Source: Microbacterium sp.
GTDB taxonomy: Bacteria > Actinomycetota > Actinomycetes > Actinomycetales > Microbacteriaceae
Reading direction: 5' to 3'
Length of the DNA: 32,897 bases
Assembly (NCBI RefSeq): GCF_031179285.1
Contig: NZ_JAPSHY010000031.1
Span: forward strand, 1 to 32,897
The notes beneath the pieces were generated by a model. The model did no database searches. It worked only from the letters and a program-made list of their open reading frames with translations, and was not told where the DNA came from. The position numbers were made by a program, and so were the translations under genes. The number at the start of each line of letters is the position of its first letter. The first letter of the stretch is position 1. Of the stretch, positions 15,067 to 22,809 are shown one piece after another.

Positions 15067-16001
15067 CAGTGCGTGTACTCCATGAGCTCGACGCCGAGTA
15101 CGCGGAAGGCATCGTGTGCTCGCAGCCGGTGCGTGATCGACAGGTCGTCGAAGCAGACGATGAGCGAGTAAGCGACACCGGCACGGGGACCGGCGAGCAC
15201 GCCCGCCTCGGCGCGCACGCCGCGGTCGCGTCCGGTCTTGTTGATGAAGAGCAGGCCGTGGGCATCGTGGTCGTGCGCGAACGGGTCAAGCCCCGTCGAC
15301 GAAGCGACGAGACTGAGATCCTGATTCAGGCTCAGCCACTCCGACACCTGCGCGCTGACGGCGGCATCGACGACGGCGGAGTTCACCAGCGCGGCGAAGA
15401 GTCCGGCGAGTTCGCGGGTCGAGCCGACGGCGACATGGGGAGCGTCGTCGGGACCCCGCTCGTCGCGGAAACGGTCGAGCAGGGCGGTGCTGGCGAGCCC
15501 GAGGGATTCGATGCGCCGACGAACGCTGTCGTGTCCGACGCGCTGGAGCAGGGCGTTCACGGCGATCGGGTCTCCCGCGGTCGCGGCGATCACGGCGAGG
15601 TCGGCGAGCGGCAGCGCCGGTGCGTGCAGGTGACGCCAGACGCCCGCCGTCGACACCGTCTCGACCGCCGAACGATCGACGATCTCCAGGGGGTCGAGCG
15701 CGCCGGTGTCGAAGCCGGCGGCCACCTCGATCAGCAGCGGAACGACCCCGAGCCCGGCGACGGGCATCGTGACGTGATCATCACCCGAGAGCACCCGCTC
15801 GCCACTGTCGAGATCGACCACGTGCACCGACACCTGCGCCCCGGCATCCACCAGCGTCTCGAGCGCTCGGAGCGCGGAGGTGAAGGATCTTCGCCCGATC
15901 GCCGCGCGGCGCGGCAGGCGCCGGCTGTTGCGCTGGGAGCGCCGCAGCATGGCTTGCGAGCCTTCGAACGGCTCGGGGACCGAGGGTTTGGGGAAGCCCA
16001 C
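15066..16001 (-). CDS. Beta-lactamase-fold protein lacking the SxxK catalytic pair
   Basis: A 311-residue protein aligning with class A-type serine hydrolases (beta-lactamase2 fold). Where active members read ASxxKVP, this one reads AGLGVVP at 82-88, so Gly83 replaces the nucleophile Ser and Val86 replaces the Lys. The SDN loop is also altered (AATAGDPIAVNALL), whereas the KTG motif survives in FINKTGRDRG. It is therefore probably not a hydrolase by the normal mechanism and may bind a ligand or act structurally. No signal peptide is visible; the N-terminus is rich in Arg. GTG 16001 is preceded by AAGGA at 6 bases spacing. A TACGAT -10-like box lies at about 16069-16074. Its stop is coupled to the next gene. 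Confidence 0.75.
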   Translation of the reverse strand: MGFPKPSVPEPFEGSQAMLRRSQRNSRRLPRRAAIGRRSFTSALRALETLVDAGAQVSVHVVDLDSGERVLSGDDHVTMPVAGLGVVPLLIEVAAGFDTGALDPLEIVDRSAVETVSTAGVWRHLHAPALPLADLAVIAATAGDPIAVNALLQRVGHDSVRRRIESLGLASTALLDRFRDERGPDDAPHVAVGSTRELAGLFAALVNSAVVDAAVSAQVSEWLSLNQDLSLVASSTGLDPFAHDHDAHGLLFINKTGRDRGVRAEAGVLAGPRAGVAYSLIVCFDDLSITHRLRAHDAFRVLGVELMEYTH

Positions 16002-16110
16002 GCGTGATCCTTAGGGGGCGGGATGGCGGGATGCCACCAAGGCTCGTTCCCCAGCGGCAAGGGCTATCGTAACCCCACCCGTGAAGCCTCGTCATGAACT
16101 CCCAGGATGG

Positions 16111-18075
16111 TCACCAGATGGTCACCCGCGAGTCCTCCGGGAGCCACAGCGCATCGCTCTCGGTGACATCGAACGCCTCGTAGAACGCGTCGATGTTGCG
16201 CACGATCTGGTTGCAGCGGAACTCGTTGGGCGAGTGCGGGTCGATAGTGAGAAGACGCAGCGTCTCGGCGTCGCGGCTCTTCTGCTGCCACACCTGCGCC
16301 CACGACAGCAGCAGCCGCTGCACCCCGGTGAGCCCGTCGATGACCGGCGCCTGGGCGCCTCCGAGCGACAGTTCGTACGCCTTCAGCGCGATGCCGAGAC
16401 CGCCCAGGTCGCCGATGTTCTCGCCAATCGTCAGAGCACCGTTGACATGGTGCTCGCCGTCCAGCCCTTGCGGGACGAGCGCGTCATACTGTTCGATGAG
16501 CGCCTTGGTGCGTTCCTCGAACGCCGCCCGGTCGGCATCCGTCCACCAGTCCTCGAGCTTGCCCTGGCCGTCGTAGCGGCTGCCCTGGTCGTCGAACCCG
16601 TGTCCGATCTCGTGGCCGATGACCGCACCGATCCCGCCGTAGTTCGCCGCCGCGTCACGACCGGCGTCGAAGAACGGGTACTGCAGGATGGCGGCGGGGA
16701 AGACGATCTCGTTCATCGACGGGTTGTAATAGGCGTTCACCATCTGCGGCGGCATGTGCCACTCGTCGCGATCGATGGGCTTGCCGACCTTGTCGACATT
16801 GCGATCGTGCTCGAAGATCGCCGCGCGACGGATGTTGCCGAAGAGGTCTGCGCGGTCGATCTCGAGACTCGAGTAGTCGCGCCAGACGTCAGGGTGACCG
16901 ATCTTCGGGGTGAACGCGTCGAGCTTGGCGAGAGCCCGCTCGCGGGTCTCGGCGGTCATCCACTCGAGCTCGGTGATGCTCTGCCGATAGGCCTCGATGA
17001 GGTTCGCCACGAGTTCGTCCATCGCCGCCTTCGCCGTCGGCGGGTAGTGGCGTTCGACGTAGATCTTGCCGATCGCCTCGCTGAGCGCACCCTCGGTCAC
17101 CGAGACGCCGCGCTTCCAGCGCTCGCGGAGCGTCGGCACGCCGGTGAGCTCGGTGCCGTAGAACGAGAAGTTCTCCTCGACGATGTCGTCCGTCAGGTAC
17201 GGAGCCGCCGCATGCACGACCTTGGAGCGCAACCAGGACTTCCAGTCATCCAGTCGCTCCGGCACGAGAAGCGAGCCGAGACCCTCGATGAAGCTCGGCT
17301 GCGAGACCACGACCTCCGCGAACGCGTCGGGGTTCGTCGGGGCGACCGCGTCCCGCCAGGGTGCGAGGTCGACGCCCGCGAGCTGCTGGATCTCGTCCCA
17401 CGTTTTCAGGTTGTAGGTGGCCACCGCATCACGGCTCTTGACGTTGTCCCAGTGGTGGCCGGCGAGTTCGGTCTCGAGCGTGATCGCACGGTCGGTGTCG
17501 CCGGCGGGGTCGGCGATGCCGGCGAGGGTGAGAAGGCGCTCGAGGTGTGCACGGTAGGCCGCACGGGTCTCGGCGAACGTGTCGAGGCGGAAGTAGCTCT
17601 CGTCCGGCAGCGACAGGCCCGACTGCATGATGACCGGCACATAGCGTTCCGGGTTTCCGGGGTCCCCGTCGACGTAGAACGCGATCAGGTGCGCGCGACC
17701 GTCGCGGTCGTAGGCGCCGACGGTGCGCAGGAACGAGGGGATGCCGTCGATCGCGTCGATCTCGGCGAGCGTGTCCGCGAGCGGCGCGGTGCCGGCCGCC
17801 GCGATGCGCTCGGTGTCCATGAAGCTGGCGAACAGATCGCCGATCTTCTGCGCCAGTGTGCCGGGCTGCGCACCCTGGGATTCCTCGATGATCGCGCGCA
17901 CGTCCTTCTCGGCCTGCTCGGCCAGCAGATGGAACGAGCCCCAGCGAGCCTTGTCGCCGGGGATCTCGGTGCGAGCGAGCCATTCGCCGTTCACATACCG
18001 GTACAGGTCGTCCTGAGGACGGATGTCGGAGCTGAACTCTTCGAGGGCGAGGCCCGAGGGAAGCACGTCGGTCAT
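16111..18075 (-). CDS. pepO: M13-family zinc metallopeptidase (PepO/neprilysin-like)
   Basis: A 654-residue zinc endopeptidase of the neprilysin family. The zinc motif HEIGH is at 488-492 within AVIGHEIGHGFDDQG. The third ligand Glu is in TIGENIGDLGG, the substrate-binding Asn-Ala motif is NAYYNPSMNEIVFPA, and the C-terminus ends RVTIW in place of the usual CRVW. No signal peptide or membrane anchor is present, so it is probably a cytoplasmic oligopeptidase as in other actinobacteria. The start is ATG 18075. TAGGGT (18083-18088, minus strand) lies 7 bases upstream with no ribosome-binding site, suggesting a leaderless transcript. A strong terminator separates it from the upstream DUF1992 gene. 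Confidence 0.92.
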   Translation of the reverse strand: MTDVLPSGLALEEFSSDIRPQDDLYRYVNGEWLARTEIPGDKARWGSFHLLAEQAEKDVRAIIEESQGAQPGTLAQKIGDLFASFMDTERIAAAGTAPLADTLAEIDAIDGIPSFLRTVGAYDRDGRAHLIAFYVDGDPGNPERYVPVIMQSGLSLPDESYFRLDTFAETRAAYRAHLERLLTLAGIADPAGDTDRAITLETELAGHHWDNVKSRDAVATYNLKTWDEIQQLAGVDLAPWRDAVAPTNPDAFAEVVVSQPSFIEGLGSLLVPERLDDWKSWLRSKVVHAAAPYLTDDIVEENFSFYGTELTGVPTLRERWKRGVSVTEGALSEAIGKIYVERHYPPTAKAAMDELVANLIEAYRQSITELEWMTAETRERALAKLDAFTPKIGHPDVWRDYSSLEIDRADLFGNIRRAAIFEHDRNVDKVGKPIDRDEWHMPPQMVNAYYNPSMNEIVFPAAILQYPFFDAGRDAAANYGGIGAVIGHEIGHGFDDQGSRYDGQGKLEDWWTDADRAAFEERTKALIEQYDALVPQGLDGEHHVNGALTIGENIGDLGGLGIALKAYELSLGGAQAPVIDGLTGVQRLLLSWAQVWQQKSRDAETLRLLTIDPHSPNEFRCNQIVRNIDAFYEAFDVTESDALWLPEDSRVTIW

Positions 18076-18114
18076 GCATCCCACCCTATGGCGGCCTGGA
18101 CGCGTCCGGACGTC

Positions 18115-18169
18115 GAGAACGCGCAAACCGCCCTTCCGCGCGACCGGGAAGGGCGGTTCGTGCGTTCTC
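18115..18169. terminator. Long hairpin terminator downstream of the DUF1992 gene
   Basis: GAGAACGC (18115-18122) pairs with GTGCGTTCTC ending at 18169 through a near-perfect outer stem. AACCGCCCTTCC pairs with GGAAGGGCGGTT as the inner stem around a GC-rich loop. It lies between the stop of the DUF1992 gene (18176) and the promoter of the M13 peptidase. Confidence 0.75.
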
Positions 18170-18175
18170 GGCGCG

Positions 18176-18733
18176 TCAACGGCGGCGGATGCTGAAACGG
18201 CGGCGTCGCGGGGGCGGCTCCGACGGCGGCGCCGCCGCCGACCGAGCCGCGCGCCGCTCCCGCCATGCCTCCACTTCGGCATCGACATCGCGAGGCGAGG
18301 TGACGACGGGCGGACCGCCCTGAAGCTGGCGGCGCGCTTCGATCACGCGCCGGTTGAAGTCCTCGAGCACGTCCCGCACATCCGACTCCCGCCCGAGGAG
18401 GTCGAGCTGAGCGTCGAGCTCTCGGTCTTCGGTGCGCAGCAGGATCGCCGGGGGTCCGAGTCCGGTGAGGTTCTCGCGCTCGATCTTGCGGCGGATCCAC
18501 CAGTCCGGGTCATGGTGTTCGCCCAGACCCTCGAGCGGCTTGCCTGCCCCGGGCAGGTTGTCGAACTCGCCGCGGCGGATCGCGAGCTGGATCGCGGTCT
18601 CGACGAACGCCGCCCTGTTCTCGGCGTTCAAGGTGACGGACGGCTCCTGCTCGTCAGCAGCTTCCTGTGACGGGTCCTCGCCGGCCTGGCGCTTCGCGAG
18701 GTAGCGCGCGGCGTTCTCCATGGCGTCTGACAT
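18176..18733 (-). CDS. DUF1992 (DnaJ homologue subfamily C28-like) protein
   Basis: A 185-residue protein with the DUF1992 core AAFVETAIQLAIRRGEFDNL PGAGKPL near residues 41-67, followed by DPDWWIRRKIERENL. This domain occurs in bacteria and in the eukaryotic DNAJC28 family, but no J-domain HPD motif is seen here, so co-chaperone activity cannot be assumed. The second half is helical and charged, ending in a very basic RRRRFSIRRR tail that might bind nucleic acid or acidic surfaces. A strong GGAGG with 6 bases spacing precedes the ATG at 18733. TATCCT (18764-18769, minus strand) is a plausible -10. It diverges from the MATE gene. Confidence 0.82.
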   Translation of the reverse strand: MSDAMENAARYLAKRQAGEDPSQEAADEQEPSVTLNAENRAAFVETAIQLAIRRGEFDNLPGAGKPLEGLGEHHDPDWWIRRKIERENLTGLGPPAILLRTEDRELDAQLDLLGRESDVRDVLEDFNRRVIEARRQLQGGPPVVTSPRDVDAEVEAWRERRAARSAAAPPSEPPPRRRRFSIRRR

Positions 18734-18814
18734 CGGTCACCTCCGGGTCGCGTCCGGTGTCATTCCAGGATAGGGCGACGGCTGGGGGTCGGCGCCAGCC
18801 CATAGGCTCGACGG

Positions 18815-20128
18815 GTGACCGTGCGCGCCTCCCTCAACAGAGACATCCTGCGCCTCGCCGTCCCCGCGCTCGGCGCGCTGGTCGCCGAACCCGCGTTCCT
18901 CATCGTGGACGCAGCCCTCGTCGGTCACCTCGGCACGGTTCCGCTGGCCGGGCTCGGCATCGCGGGTGCCGTCCTTCAGACGATCGTCGGACTCATGGTG
19001 TTCCTCGCGTACTCGACCACGCCGGCGGTGGCGAGGCGCTTCGGCGCGGGGCGCCCGGGCGACGCGGTCTCGGCGGGCGTCGACGGTATGTGGCTGGCGC
19101 TCGGGCTCGGGGCCGTGCTGGCGGTCGTCGGCGCGGTCTCCTCGCCGTGGCTCGTCTCGCTGTTCGGTGCGAGCGAGGCCGTCGCCGATCAGGCGTACGC
19201 CTACCTCGTCGTGTCGATGTGGGGTCTGCCCGCGATGCTGATCGTGTTCGCCGCCACCGGGCTGCTGCGCGGGATGCAGGACACGGTAACTCCGCTGTGG
19301 ATCGCCGGTCTCGGATTCGGCGCCAACGCACTGCTCAACGTCGTGTTCATCTACGGATTGGGCTGGGGCATCGCCGGATCCGCGTTCGGCACGGTGGTCG
19401 CGCAGTGGGGCATGGTCGCCGCGTACGTCGTCGTCATCCGGCGCTTGGCGACGAAGCACAACGCCTCGATGCGAGCGCACGGCGGCGGCATCCGCAGCAG
19501 TGCCCGCTCGGGCGGCTGGCTGTTCCTGCGCACCGTCAGCCTGCGCGTCGCGCTCCTCGCGACAGTCGCGGTCGCGACGGGAATCGGCACCACCGAGCTT
19601 GCTGGCTGGCAGATCGTCTTCACCATCTTCTCGGCGGCGGCATTCGCCCTCGATGCGCTCGCCATCGCCGCGCAGGCCCTCATCGGCAAAGAGCTCGGTG
19701 CCGGCGACGAGCGGCAGGTGCATCGTGTGCTGCGGCGCACCGTGGCGTGGGGCGCGTGGTTCGGTGTCATCGTCGGCGCGCTGATCGCGGCTCTGTCCGG
19801 GGTTCTCGGCATCGTGTTCACAGGTGACGCCCAGGTGGCAGCGATGGTGCAACCGGCCCTCCTGGTGCTCGCGGTGGCCCAGCCCATCGCCGGAGTGGTG
19901 TTCGTGCTCGACGGCGTGCTCATGGGGGCGAACGATGCCCGCTACCTCGCACTCGCCGGCGGTGCCAACCTCGTGCCGTTCCTCCCTGCCCTCTGGATCA
20001 TCGCCGCCTCCGGAGTCGACGGCGGCGTGGGCCTGATCTGGCTCTCGGTGGCGTTCTTCGGGGTGTATCTGCTGGCTCGGCTGGCGACACTCGGCCTGCG
20101 CGTGAAGTCCGGGAGGTGGATATCGTGA
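18815..20128 (+). CDS. MATE-family multidrug efflux transporter (DinF-like)
   Basis: A 437-residue, 12-helix exporter of the MATE family that would expel drugs or metabolites using a sodium or proton gradient. It begins NRDILRLAVPALGALVAEPA followed by FLIVDAALVGHLGTVPLAGL, the typical MATE TM1 with the conserved Pro and Asp region. GLLRGMQDTVTPLWI and AFALDALAIAAQALIGKELG are further family landmarks in the first and second halves. The GTG at 18815 lies 6 bases after TAGGCT (18803-18808), a leaderless arrangement. Its stop overlaps the next start, giving a two-gene operon with the unknown protein at 20128. Confidence 0.92.
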   Translation: MTVRASLNRDILRLAVPALGALVAEPAFLIVDAALVGHLGTVPLAGLGIAGAVLQTIVGLMVFLAYSTTPAVARRFGAGRPGDAVSAGVDGMWLALGLGAVLAVVGAVSSPWLVSLFGASEAVADQAYAYLVVSMWGLPAMLIVFAATGLLRGMQDTVTPLWIAGLGFGANALLNVVFIYGLGWGIAGSAFGTVVAQWGMVAAYVVVIRRLATKHNASMRAHGGGIRSSARSGGWLFLRTVSLRVALLATVAVATGIGTTELAGWQIVFTIFSAAAFALDALAIAAQALIGKELGAGDERQVHRVLRRTVAWGAWFGVIVGALIAALSGVLGIVFTGDAQVAAMVQPALLVLAVAQPIAGVVFVLDGVLMGANDARYLALAGGANLVPFLPALWIIAASGVDGGVGLIWLSVAFFGVYLLARLATLGLRVKSGRWIS

Positions 20129-20994
20129 TGAGCGACGCGAACTGGCCGGGCGACGCCGAGACCGTCATCGGCTGGGTGCGAGCGAGCATCCAGCCCGTGG
20201 ATGCACCGGCGGTGCGCGGTCTCGAGGACGTGCACATTTCGGCGGAGCTATCCGGCACGGATCTCACGACCCTCACCATCGATGCGAGCGGCGTCGAGCT
20301 CAGCCTCGACCCGCCGCCGACACCGGCAGCGACGACACCGCACGTCGCGGCGGAGGAACCCCCCGTCGTGCATCGCACCCCCGGGGTGCTGCGGACCGTC
20401 CGCGTCACCGCCGACCCGGTCCGGATCGAGCGCATCCCGGTGACGATCGACTTCCAGCTCTACGACGCCCGCGTGGAATGGCTCGTGTACGAGCGGCCGA
20501 TGATCGCCGACCGGCCGGAGTCCATCCACGGCCTCGAGCTCGCTCACGACGGCACCGGCATGCGGGGTGCGTTCACCGCGTCGCTTCGGGCGGCCGACCT
20601 GACACCTCTTCTCGCGGCAGTGCTGCACCCGGCCCTCGACACCACCGGCATCCGCCTGCGCCGCCTGAAGGTCGACGTCTCGCAGGACGGCGCCGACGGC
20701 ATCCGCATCCAGGGTCGCGCCGGCATCGGGTGGCGGATGCTGAGGGCATCCGCCACCGGCACCGCCCGCGTCGGTGTCTCACGCGCCGGAATCGTCACGC
20801 TGCGCGAACTGCGCGTCGGCAGCCGCAACCCGCTGGTGGCGATCGCGCTGCGCGCTGCTCGGCGGTCGATCCGCGAACAGGTGGGCCGCAGCTTCGACCT
20901 GAACGACGAGTTCGCCTCAGCCGGCGGTCCTCGCCTGAGCGACGTGCGGGTGGTCGCGGCTAAGCGGCTCACGATCTCCGCTCGCCTGGCCTGA
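20128..20994 (+). CDS. Unknown soluble protein, weakly DUF2993/LmeA-like
   Basis: A 288-residue protein without signal peptide or membrane helices. Alternating beta-rich segments (LTTLTIDASGVELSLD, VLRTVRVTADPVRIERIPV, LRRLKVDVSQDGADGIRIQG) lead to a C-terminal SIREQVGRSFDLNDEF and GPRLSDVRVVAAKRLTISARL. That layout is reminiscent of lipid-binding DUF2993 (LmeA) proteins, which are normally exported, so the assignment is tentative. ATG 20128 shares a base with the MATE stop codon. GGGAGG (20111-20116) is 11 bases away, and the in-frame GTG at 20125 is the alternative. Its last 78 bases overlap the end of the convergent membrane gene. Confidence 0.6.
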   Translation: MSDANWPGDAETVIGWVRASIQPVDAPAVRGLEDVHISAELSGTDLTTLTIDASGVELSLDPPPTPAATTPHVAAEEPPVVHRTPGVLRTVRVTADPVRIERIPVTIDFQLYDARVEWLVYERPMIADRPESIHGLELAHDGTGMRGAFTASLRAADLTPLLAAVLHPALDTTGIRLRRLKVDVSQDGADGIRIQGRAGIGWRMLRASATGTARVGVSRAGIVTLRELRVGSRNPLVAIALRAARRSIREQVGRSFDLNDEFASAGGPRLSDVRVVAAKRLTISARLA

Positions 20995-22065
20995 CTCCGC
21001 GACCCGCTCACGACGCCGCATCGCGTACGCCCACGCCGCGAGACCGAGCATCGGGCCCCACAGCCAGAACGGGAACATCAGCAGCACGAACAATGTCTCC
21101 TTCGCTGCGCCCACGCCTTCGAGCGCGAACTCGATGCCGGCCGCGGTGAACAGCACGCTGACCACGGTCGCCGGGATCACAGCGAGCCCCGGGGGCACTG
21201 CACGTCCGCCGATCCAAGCGAGGAACCGGGGGAACCGCTCCCCCCACGGCATGATCAGGCCGAGGGTGAGCACACCGCCGATGAGCATTCCGAGCCCGAG
21301 CAGCAGCCCGGTGAGGCGCATCTCGGGCGCCTCGGCGAACATCTCGGCGCTGCCGCCGAAGAGCGGCCACGGGGTGAGCCATGTTGCTCGGGCGAACGCG
21401 TACGGCAGTGCGCAGGCAGCGCCGATGACGGTGATCGCGACGCGGTGCCGCAGCACGAATCGCGCGGATCCGCCCCGCGTCTCGCCTCCGGTGATCATCC
21501 ACACGACGAGACCGGCCGCCGCGATCACATGAGCGAGGGCGAGAGTGGCCTGCGGCAGCACGCCTCCGAATGCGCCGACGATACGCGGGATCAGCACGGC
21601 GGCCCCCATCTGGACGATCGCGACCGTCACCAGCGCGGCGAGCACCGCGGCGAGCACGATGCCCAGCCAAGGCCTTCGCAGCACGGTGAGGGTGACGAAC
21701 ACGGTGATGCCGACGACGACCGTGAGGGCGAAGGTGTAACCGGCCGCCGGGATCACGCCGCCCGGCGTCGTCGCGGCGAGCAGGGTCGCGGCGACGAGTC
21801 CACCGGCGCGCACGGCACGCAGCGGAACCGCGGTTGCGCGGTCGCTGCGCTGTGAGGCGAGGGCGATCCCCACGACGAGGAGAACGCCGAGAGCACCGCT
21901 GAGCGCGACGGCGAGTTCGACGCCGGTGCCGAACCTGCCGATGATGCTCGTCGGCAGGTCGTCGAGGAACCCGGGTACGAGCATCCTCAGCAGAGCGATG
22001 ACCGCCACCGTCAGAGCCGCTGCAGCAGCAGCGATGAGCGAGAGAGCGCGAGTGCGATGTGACAT
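20917..22065 (-). CDS. Polytopic membrane protein, unknown function
   Basis: A 382-residue integral membrane protein with roughly ten hydrophobic segments, from LIAAAAAALTVAVIALLRML at the N-terminus to LFVLLMFPFWLWGPMLGLAA near the C-terminus, then a hydrophilic tail. I do not recognise the family. The ATG at 22065 is preceded at 6 bases by TAGCGT (22072-22077, minus strand), so a leaderless promoter of its own is likely. A perfect inverted repeat sits at 22121-22138, about 55-75 bases upstream of that start. The two-component genes lie directly upstream on the same strand, making this gene the best local candidate for their target. Its tail overlaps the convergent gene by 78 bases. Confidence 0.7.
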   Translation of the reverse strand: MSHRTRALSLIAAAAAALTVAVIALLRMLVPGFLDDLPTSIIGRFGTGVELAVALSGALGVLLVVGIALASQRSDRATAVPLRAVRAGGLVAATLLAATTPGGVIPAAGYTFALTVVVGITVFVTLTVLRRPWLGIVLAAVLAALVTVAIVQMGAAVLIPRIVGAFGGVLPQATLALAHVIAAAGLVVWMITGGETRGGSARFVLRHRVAITVIGAACALPYAFARATWLTPWPLFGGSAEMFAEAPEMRLTGLLLGLGMLIGGVLTLGLIMPWGERFPRFLAWIGGRAVPPGLAVIPATVVSVLFTAAGIEFALEGVGAAKETLFVLLMFPFWLWGPMLGLAAWAYAMRRRERVAESGQASGDREPLSRDHPHVAQARTAG

Positions 22066-22120
22066 GCTTCCACGCTAGGAATCGCCGGGGTGCGGGGCAT
22101 CGCCCACGGGAGCCTTCTTC

Positions 22121-22138
22121 CTCACCCGGGCGGGTGAG
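22121..22138. promoter_or_regulatory. Perfect inverted repeat CTCACCCG-GG-CGGGTGAG
   Basis: Two eight-base arms with a two-base spacer lie between the response-regulator stop (22153) and the promoter of the membrane protein gene. Centred about 64 bases upstream of the predicted transcription start, it fits a NarL-type activator site. It could instead terminate the two-component operon. Confidence 0.45.
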
Positions 22139-22152
22139 TTCCGCCGGCCGCG

Positions 22153-22809
22153 TCAGGCGCGGGGGCGGAGCACGCCGTTCTCGTACGCCCAGATCACCAC
22201 GTGCACGCGGTCGGGTACCGCCAGCTTCGCGAGCACCGCCTTGACGTGGGTCTTCACTGTGTTGGGCGAGAGGAAGAGCGCCGCTGCGATCTGCTCGTTC
22301 GACGCCCCGGTGGCGAGGAGACGGGCGACCTCCTGCTCGCGCGCGCTGAGCGCCGCGAGCGCTTCGCCGGGATCAGCGGGCGGACCTCCGTCTCGCACGA
22401 AGCCGATCAGCGCGGCTGTCGCGCGCGGCGACAGCACCTGCTCGCCGGCCGCGACAGCCGCCGCGGCGTCGGCGAGTTCCGCCGGGCTCGCGTCCTTGGT
22501 GAGGAAGCCACTCGCCCCTTCGCGGATCGCGGCGTACACGTACTCGTCGAGATCGAACGTGGTGAGCACGAGCACCCGGATGCCGTCGCGGATCCGCAGG
22601 ATCTCGCGTGTGGCGGCGATACCGTCGAGTCCCGGCATCCTGATGTCCATCAACACCACATCGACGGCGTGCGCCCGCACGTGCTCGATGGCCTCCTCGC
22701 CGGAGGCGACAGCCCTGACATCGGCGATCCGGGGGTCGCGGGCGAGCATCACGGCCACGGCCTCGCGGAACAGTTCCTGATCGTCGACGATCAGCACCCG
22801 GATGGTCAC
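22153..22809 (-). CDS. NarL/LuxR-family response regulator
   Basis: A 218-residue response regulator. The receiver domain reads IRVLIVDDQELFREAVAVML, with the phospho-acceptor Asp in VDVVLMDIRMPGLDG, the conserved Thr in VLTTFD and the Lys in FLTKDAS. The C-terminal LuxR helix-turn-helix is ALSAREQEVARLLATGASNE followed by QIAAALFLSPNTVKTHVKAV. GTG 22809 overlaps the kinase stop codon by four bases (GTGA), so the pair is co-translated. It should be phosphorylated by the kinase at 22806-24017 and act on nearby promoters, with the inverted repeat at 22121-22138 as a candidate site. Confidence 0.93.
   Translation of the reverse strand: MTIRVLIVDDQELFREAVAVMLARDPRIADVRAVASGEEAIEHVRAHAVDVVLMDIRMPGLDGIAATREILRIRDGIRVLVLTTFDLDEYVYAAIREGASGFLTKDASPAELADAAAAVAAGEQVLSPRATAALIGFVRDGGPPADPGEALAALSAREQEVARLLATGASNEQIAAALFLSPNTVKTHVKAVLAKLAVPDRVHVVIWAYENGVLRPRA

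Noticed and set aside
13945..15171. Plus-strand frame running from inside the MFS gene through 15171
   Set aside because: It is in the wrong frame of the MFS gene and antisense to the two coupled genes at 14665-16001.
16081..18195. 704-codon plus-strand frame opposite the M13 peptidase
   Set aside because: Shadow of the peptidase gene, rich in Arg, Val and Asp with no family features.
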